NCBI GenBank assembly: GCA_027596945.1
Contig: JADGJH010000674.1
Location: 4,179 to 15,437 of the forward strand
Direction: 5' to 3'
Length of the DNA: 11,259 nucleotides
Source of the DNA: Physocladia obscura
Taxonomy: Eukaryota; Chytridiomycota; Chytridiomycetes; Chytridiales; Chytriomycetaceae
Each line of letters begins with the position of its first letter. Positions within the stretch are counted from its first letter, which is position 1. Positions 6,196-11,259 of this stretch are shown piece after piece. Both the position numbers and the translations under genes were made by a program. The notes under the pieces were generated by a model that was not told the origin of the DNA, did no database searches, and worked only from the letters and a program-made list of their open reading frames with translations.

Positions 6196-7741
6196 ATGGC
6201 ATCAAAGCCATCGGTGACGCCGCTAACATTACCACCACTCGCGCAAACCGCGGAAACAGAAGAAACTTGCGCAAAGCGTCCTAAGCTGGAACAGAAAACC
6301 CAACAAACACAAAAGGCAAACATTGGCGAAAACGCAAACCCCTCCGGCTTCCAAGCCGAATGCAAATGGAAGACAACGACTGGTGAGCGGTGCGGCCTCG
6401 TCTTTGCTGATCCGAACTTGATATTTGTGCATCTTGGCGAAGCGCATGTCGGCCAGAAGCGGAGCCGCGTTTCGCTGAACTGTCATTGGGAGGGATGTCC
6501 GCATGCTGCCAAACCGTTTGCAAAACGGGATCATATTATCAGCCACTTCAGAGGTACGTAAGCTGGTTTTGCTTTCATTGATCGGCTGATTTTTGTTCAT
6601 CCGGACAGCGCATGTGCAGTTCAAGGCCAATCTCTGCCAATCCTGCCATCGTTCGTTCAAATGGTGAGAAGGCCTGTTTTGTTTCTTTTATTCGTGACCT
6701 TGACTACGTAATGTTGACTTCTAATTTTTTTATTTATTTTATTTATTTTGCGAAAGGTCTCATGGTAAGAAGAAAGGTGGCCAGTAAAAGGTTTTAAAAA
6801 TTAACTCACATTTTTTTCTTTTCCTCCAATAGACCTAAAAAAGCATTGCATCAACAAGAACCACACCCCCAAAACCCCGGATTTGCAGAACAAAAATCAG
6901 CTGGCAAGGCCGATTGAACTACCCAAGCTGGTAGATGTGATTGAACAGGTGAAATTAAACACTCGGGTGAAACGTGTTGCACAACTAGAGTCTCGGCCGA
7001 TGGTGCAGACTCTGATTCCAACTTCTGGAGTCTCAATTCTTGATATTCAAGCATTAGATAAACCCGTGTGCTTCGCAAAAAAAGGTGAGCCATTGACAAA
7101 AAAACTAAAACTAAATAAATTGATGAGTAAAAAATAAACTTGGTTTCGCCTCACCGTCTGGGCAAGATAATGCTTTGAGAAATCTTCAGCAGCAAACGCC
7201 GATTAATCAGCGATCTCTATCTAGAAATTTATCCAGTTCACCGACTCCACCCTTGATGCTAATGCATACCCCGCAAATCAGAAATTCGTCTTTTTTTCTT
7301 GGTCAAACTCGTGAAAATTCGCCGTTTGTTCCGACAGCTTTTTTACCTGTTTCCGAAGAATTTGGTATAAAGATAAAAATTTTAATACTTTGAAATCAAA
7401 AGAATTCTTTTCTTCATTCTCATTCATACTTATCATATATAGATCCGTATCCAATATTTACGTCAAGCTATCTAAATGATACTTCCATGAGCCAACAGTT
7501 AATTGAAGAAAGTCTTAGCAATTGTTGGCAGTTAATTCAACCAGATCTGCTTTTATATGGACAAACCGTGGAAAATTCTTTTGATTTTGTTGATACCCCA
7601 AGTTCATTTGTGGTTACAATGGCGTTTGCGACACATTCGTTAAATTCTATGGAAGACAATCGATCGCAATCGAAGAACCTGCCAGGAATAGAATATGTTT
7701 TTGTTGATGCGTTTGAATACTTGCAAGATCTCCTGTTTTAG
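6196..7741 (+). CDS. Three-finger C2H2 zinc-finger protein resembling PacC/Rim101
   Basis: Six exons (6196-6553, 6609-6663, 6757-6764, 6833-7084, 7167-7364, 7443-7741) give 389 residues. Finger 1: C56-x9-C66-x12-H79-x4-H84. Finger 2: C96-x4-C101-x15-H117-x3-H121. Finger 3: C129-x2-C132-x12-H145-x5-H151. The tryptophan after the first Cys in fingers 1 and 2, the AKRDHIISHFRAHV stretch (109-122) and the late DLKKH (141-145) follow the order seen in fungal PacC/Rim101 (KRDHITSH, then PQDLKKH), with extra residues in fingers 1 and 2. The N-terminus (1-50) is Thr/Gln rich. The C-terminal half (about 152-389) is low in order, with Ser/Pro and Gln/Asn and no second domain. A DNA-binding regulator in the nucleus is the likely role; the target is unknown. 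The exon 4/5 acceptor (GGCAAG) is weak. GLI/ZIC fingers are an alternative relative. Confidence 0.8.
6757..6764 (+). other. 8-base micro-exon (exon 3 of the zinc-finger gene)
   Basis: GTCTCATG is flanked by acceptor GCGAAAG and donor GTAAGA. Exon 2 ends two bases into a codon and exon 4 starts with the last two bases of one, so these eight bases restore the frame and code for the end of W138, then S139, H140 and the start of D141. The result is a finger 3 with normal C-x2-C-x12-H-x5-H spacing. Joining exon 2 straight to exon 4 would break the frame. Confidence 0.8.
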
Positions 7742-8306
7742 GAATTAGTTTTTTTTCAATCAAAATTTTTGTTTCGGACTAGATTCCTGAAATGACCCAG
7801 GAATATACTTTTTTTTTCATTTTTCCAGTTTGAACCCGTGACAACAATTGTGGTGAAATAATGAATGAAATTTGTTTTCCACATTAATAATTTTTTAATC
7901 CCTCATTCGACCATACTTGATTTGCAGTGATGTATCAGCTATTTTGGCAGTAGCGATTGGTCTCAACTTGTAAACTATCGGAAGCTTCAACAATCAAATT
8001 CAATCCTCCACACACAAACACGCGATAATACACGACGTTTTCGTTCCACTTTCAACAACGGTTATCAAATAATAAAGCGCCTACTCCAATTTCGCCGTAT
8101 TTGATTGCCTTTTGTGCTCGTCTGTTTCGCGTTCGTTTGTTTTGCTGCGACTAATGCTGGCGTGGACTTTGCTTTCGTAGTGACTTGAACCGGTGTTGCG
8201 AACCGCTTTGTTGCATAAGTGTCCAAAGTTCACAAATGGCAGATAAAAGATGCGAAATGACGTATTATTGTGTGATCGAAAAAAAAAAAATTAAAGGTAT
8301 TTCCGC
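7742..8306. other. 3' UTR and intergenic stretch
   Basis: No coding frame of note on either strand. It contains T-rich tracts (7749-7756, 7810-7818) and an AATAAA at 8071-8076, 330 bases past the stop of the zinc-finger gene. The tract ending TTTTTCCAG near 7829 could be a 3' UTR splice acceptor. The part 8090-8220 is GC-richer and has many CpG, unlike the DNA to its right. A run of 12 A lies at 8279-8290. Confidence 0.6.
8071..8076 (+). terminator. Poly(A) signal AATAAA, zinc-finger gene
   Basis: This is the only AATAAA between the stop at 7741 and the composition change at 8307. It would give a 3' UTR of about 350 bases, long for this window. Confidence 0.4.
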
Positions 8307-8340
8307 GGAATGGGTTGGACAAATTATTATGGTGACTTGA
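8236..8340 (+). CDS. Short ORF across the composition boundary, doubtful
   Basis: ATG to TGA gives 34 residues and includes a lysine stretch coded by the 12-base A run. No family is seen. It overlaps, in another frame, the first exon-like part of the next block. It may be chance, or a first exon put out of frame by slippage in the A run. Confidence 0.12.
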   Translation: MADKRCEMTYYCVIEKKKIKGISAEWVGQIIMVT

Positions 8341-9185
8341 AAGAGCAATATGATAAATGGCCCATAGAAAAAATTACATGTTCAAAAGTTGAGGCAAGTG
8401 TAATTTACTTTTACTATCTTTTATTTTGTTATTTTTTGTTGCTATTTTGTTTTTTTTTACTTTTCTTTTCATTTTATATTCAACTTTCTCCTTGTACAAT
8501 ATTTTTAACAACTAAAAACAGCTTGTTGGATTGCTGAATAACAGTCTCACTCAAACAAATGAGCTTATTGATAATCTGAAATCATCTAAAGCCTCTTTGA
8601 TGTTTTATAATGGTTTTCCCTTGATCATTTACCAGTGGCTTTCAAAATCTTTTGGTTATATGGACAGCTTACATGATCATTTAAGCTGTCTTGCAGGCAA
8701 AAATCAAGTGACTGCCATGAAAAAGAAACAAGCAAATAAGATGGATAAAAATGAGGATACTGGTGGTAATTTCTGTATAAAAAATTTACTACTTCTAAAA
8801 GAATCATTACTTTTTCAGAGCCACACTCTGTATTCATGGAAATGCACAACTTTCAATTAATGTTCTTCAAGCATATATTGAAAACTACAACTATTTGTGT
8901 AATTCATACTACACTTTGAAGATGCATTCTAATCACTTTCTTGGTACACTGCATGGAGATGAAGATAACTTATTTTCAAAGAAAGATGAACTCAAGAAAT
9001 CTGAGATTGTTTGCCTTGATAATTCCAACAATTTAATCAAACTCCTCAAAGACACAGATGATCTTCTGGTGAAAATGAGTGTTGCTGCAGCTGTTAGAGC
9101 AACACATTTATCTCTGCTTACTGTTCCTGATTCTCTCCGGCTGATGCAAACTGACATTTTACAGTCTTATCAATACCACATCTGA
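8310..9185 (+). pseudogene. Spliced coding block of unknown family, first part of the CpG-poor region
   Basis: Three pieces join in frame: 8310-8393, 8522-8765 and 8821-9185, giving 230 residues. The first intron has a GC-AG form (donor GCAAGT, acceptor AAACAG) and a T-rich body. The second has donor GTAATT and acceptor TTTCAGAG. The joined protein has no transmembrane span. It includes a Gln/Leu-rich part, a basic KKKQANKMDK part and a helical-looking part near the end (KMSVAAAVRATHLSLL). I do not recognise a family. The frame stops at TGA 9183-9185, but coding-like text goes on in the next frame (SDSTAHEIYMIKMEEL from about 9182), so a one-base frame change is likely. The true 5' end is not certain; the ATG at 8310 is one option. 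It could be a live gene with more introns, or a decayed one. Confidence 0.5.
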
Positions 9186-9660
9186 TTCCACTGCTCATGA
9201 AATTTACATGATAAAAATGGAGGAGTTGGCAGAGAATAACTTATATTTAAGCTGGATTACTCAAGATTGTTTAGATCTGCTTTCATCAATTATGGTTGGA
9301 AACAGGCTACTAATGCATCACTGGTTTACTGTAACTCTGCAAATTTTGTCACAAGCATTATCAATCATACTCAAGTGCTAAAACAAAAGCAATAACACAT
9401 TCAGATCTAAAAACAAAATTCAAAGAGTTTGTTGTCACTGTTTCACTGATAAATATTACACATCCAAATAATTGGTTAACTGCACCCACTTTAGTATCAT
9501 CTGTTTAGGAAATTCTTAAACAAAATTGTGATTCAGTTTTATTTACCACTTATAAATCCCATTTTCTTTCAATTATCTCACAAGTTGTCGCTGAAAAATT
9601 GCACATTGAATTTTCAAAGATTTTTTTGCTGATTTTGCATACTGAGATTTTTCCACTTTG
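9182..9660 (+). pseudogene. Frame-broken coding remnants, middle part
   Basis: After the TGA at 9183 the protein text continues one frame over to TAA at 9376-9378, with a parallel good stretch (GWKQATNASLVYCNSANF) in another frame. It then shifts again near 9385-9392 (AITHSDLKTKFKEF) and runs to TGA 9658-9660 with one inner TAG at 9507-9509. At least two frame changes and one stop in under 500 bases argue for decay. No family is recognised. Missed introns do not easily explain one-base shifts with no acceptor or donor nearby. Confidence 0.45.
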
Positions 9661-9723
9661 ATTTTCACTATTGCAATAATAATGTTCTTTAGACCGATCA
9701 AGTGATTTCTGTGGCATTTTTTT

Positions 9724-10206
9724 TTGTATTATCATCACCATCTGTGCCAGAACTTTATCAATGGAGTTCATATTTTGCCTTCATTTTTAGTTTGGCACAA
9801 CATTTCAATGAAGGTGGACTTCATCAATTACTTTTATTGCCCTGAGAAGAATCCATTCTGTGAATCATTGGATCTTTGTTTTATATATGATTTGACTCAT
9901 ACATACAAGTGTTTTGTTGTAGCGATTTCAACCTATGGCTTTGGCAGTGAGCTTCAAAAGAAGGCTTGGGAGGAATGAGCAAAAACTAAAGAAGACCCTT
10001 ACTTTGACTTGAGGTGGTATTTGCAGGATACTCAAAATGTTCCAATGGCAAAGGAATTTACTGCTGAGACTGTGGAGGCAGGCTTGAAAAACTTTGATAC
10101 ATTAAAGAGGCTGAATTCACCCATATCTTGTGCAGAGTGGACAAGGTATATCAAAATAATGGTCTGTCCTGTACTGAAAGAGATTCACACTGCCAAAATT
10201 TTTTAG
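9724..10206 (+). pseudogene. Coding remnant with one inner stop, CpG-poor region
   Basis: One frame is open over about 160 residues apart from TGA at 9976-9978; both sides read well in the same frame (FGSELQKKAWEE before, AKTKEDPYFDLRWYLQDTQ after). A single C-to-T change from CGA (Arg) would make this stop, which fits loss of methylated CpG. It ends at TAG 10204-10206, again one C-to-T step from CAG. A GTAAGT just after (10222) could be a donor to the acceptor ATACAG near 10299. The text is hydrophilic and helical looking. No family is recognised. Confidence 0.45.
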
Positions 10207-10300
10207 ACATTTGAAAAAATTGGTAAGTGACCTGTTTCATACTTTTTTTTTTTTGTTTTTCTTACTGTATCCTGCCAAATATATATAAAAAATACAGGCA

Positions 10301-10900
10301 ATGGAGGATTTGGATTCAAATCTTCCATCTAACAATCTGCCAAACTTGCCATATTCAGATAGATGTCTCACAGGAAGCAAAGCAGTTGTGTTGGGGCAGG
10401 GAGTATTTCACTATACATCAAAAATTCCTTACCAACAAGTTGCTAACATAATTTGTTCATTGGAAGCACAATTCTTGCTGAAACAACAAGTATTGAAACA
10501 AGCAGGAAGTTCAAAGTCAACAAATTGGCCAGTAATTGTGGAACAAGCAATTAGTCAAGATGATGTGGAGTCTCTATTTTCAATTAATCAGATTCTTTGT
10601 GGCTCCTCTGTTATGGGTGTGTCAATACAACTGGTGCCACAATGGCTGTAAATGCTGCTGAATCTCTAGTTGTTGATAATGAAACATAAGTAAAGTTTGC
10701 TCTTCACACAAAGGAAAGGGCTACTTGTAAATGCAAAACAAAAAAAGAAGTTCATATGGAACAATGCCAGAAGACTCAATTCAGATGTTCAAAGGCCCTT
10801 CAAAATGGAATAGACAGGTTTCAGCAAATCCAGACACAGCAAAGCCAACAAGTTAAGTAAATTCAAGTTTTGCTAGAAAACAAGCTTGTTCTGTGATAAA
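10301..10900 (+). pseudogene. Coding remnants, 3' part of the CpG-poor region
   Basis: The frame from ATG 10301 gives 116 residues to TAA 10649-10651 (it includes YQQVANIICSLEAQFLLKQQ). From about 10610 a second frame reads on (VNTTGATMAVNAAESLVVDN) past TAA at 10687-10689 into a Lys/Gln-rich tail (RFQQIQTQQSQQVK) ending at TAA 10858-10860. Both of these later stops are one C-to-T step from CAA. A one-base frame change near 10610 is needed to join the two. The Gln-rich tail resembles a coiled coil or low-complexity end. No family is recognised. Confidence 0.4.
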
Positions 10901-11259
10901 ACTGCACAACTTTCAACAGCTGTTCAGTCTTTTCATAACATTCAGTATAAATATGTATCTAATTTACAAGTTTCAGCTTCTGCCATGGATTCCACCCCCT
11001 CTACTGTAGTATTGAAATCAACAACTGATGTGGAAGCTCAATATGATTCTGATTAAACTGACTTGGAAAATATCAATCCAGCTATTACATAAATCTTATG
11101 TTGGAAAATCATATCAAACTGGTAAAAAATATCTTGAAATGAAAGATAAAGCTGGTTATTGAATTTGAATAGTTATTTTTTGAGTTGTCTGTTTGAGTTT
11201 TTTTTTTTTTTTTTTTGTTTTATTTTTAAATAAATTTTTAAAAAAATGAATTATTATTA
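10901..11259. other. CpG-free 3' stretch
   Basis: No good frame is seen beyond a short Ser/Thr-rich piece (10975-11055). It ends in a run of 19 T at 11198-11216 and an AT-rich tail. I found no CpG in it. No terminal inverted repeat or target-site duplication could be matched to the left end. Confidence 0.5.
11198..11216. repeat. Run of 19 T
   Basis: A homopolymer tract near the right end. It would be a poly(A) tail of a minus-strand retrocopy only if that copy lay further right, outside the window. Otherwise it is a simple repeat. Confidence 0.8.

Noticed and set aside
6229..6660. Minus-strand frame opposite the zinc fingers
   Set aside because: It is the shadow of conserved finger codons and crosses a supported intron.
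8843..10916. 14-base direct repeat TGCACAACTTTCAA at 8843-8856 and 10903-10916
   Set aside because: A single pair in AT-rich DNA of low complexity, 2 kb apart, with no matching flanks; probably chance.
8307..11259. Endogenous virus or known transposon
   Set aside because: I found no polymerase, integrase, transposase or capsid motif and no terminal repeats, so no such label is supported.
1..11259. Bacterial operon, CRISPR array or defence system
   Set aside because: Introns, a peroxisomal transporter and a eukaryotic tRNA with internal Pol III boxes show nuclear DNA; no repeat-spacer array is present.

Overview
The window looks like nuclear DNA of a small-genome invertebrate, most likely a nematode. 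The genes are split by short introns of about 50-100 bases with GT-AG ends and acceptors of the tttcag type. They are packed on both strands, 3' ends carry AATAAA signals, and several coding exons match animal families. The species cannot be fixed from the sequence, and other compact invertebrates are not excluded.

Layout: (1) 55-1273 (+) is the 3' part of a gene ending in a RING2-type zinc domain of RBR ubiquitin ligases. (2) 1367-2074 (-) is a cysteine-containing basic protein of unknown family, tail-to-tail with the first gene. (3) 2110-2268 (+) is a possible small one-span membrane protein whose ATG lies only 35 bases from the ATG of the previous gene. (4) 2467-5288 (+) is an eight-exon peroxisomal ABC half-transporter of the ALDP (ABCD1/ABCD2) group, complete and well supported. 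(5) 5341-5411 (-) is a tRNA-Gly(CCC), just downstream of the transporter and in opposite orientation. (6) 5412-5935 has no convincing gene but holds a short ORF and a 20-base perfect palindrome. (7) 5936-6139 (+) is a possible short secreted-peptide ORF. (8) 6196-7741 (+) is a six-exon zinc-finger gene whose three fingers resemble fungal PacC/Rim101; its third finger needs an 8-base micro-exon. (9) 7742-8306 is 3' UTR and intergenic DNA. (10) 8307-11259 is a block of very different composition, with only about four CpG dinucleotides. It holds fragments of one or more unrecognised proteins with stops and frame changes.

The genes have unrelated jobs (ubiquitin transfer, peroxisomal very-long-chain acyl-CoA import, translation, probable transcription control) and look like ordinary neighbours, not a pathway cluster. 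The most unusual points are the micro-exon that completes a zinc finger, the PacC-like fingers in an animal-type gene, and the sudden loss of CpG at about 8307. That last change suggests a methylated repeat, transferred DNA or an assembly join.
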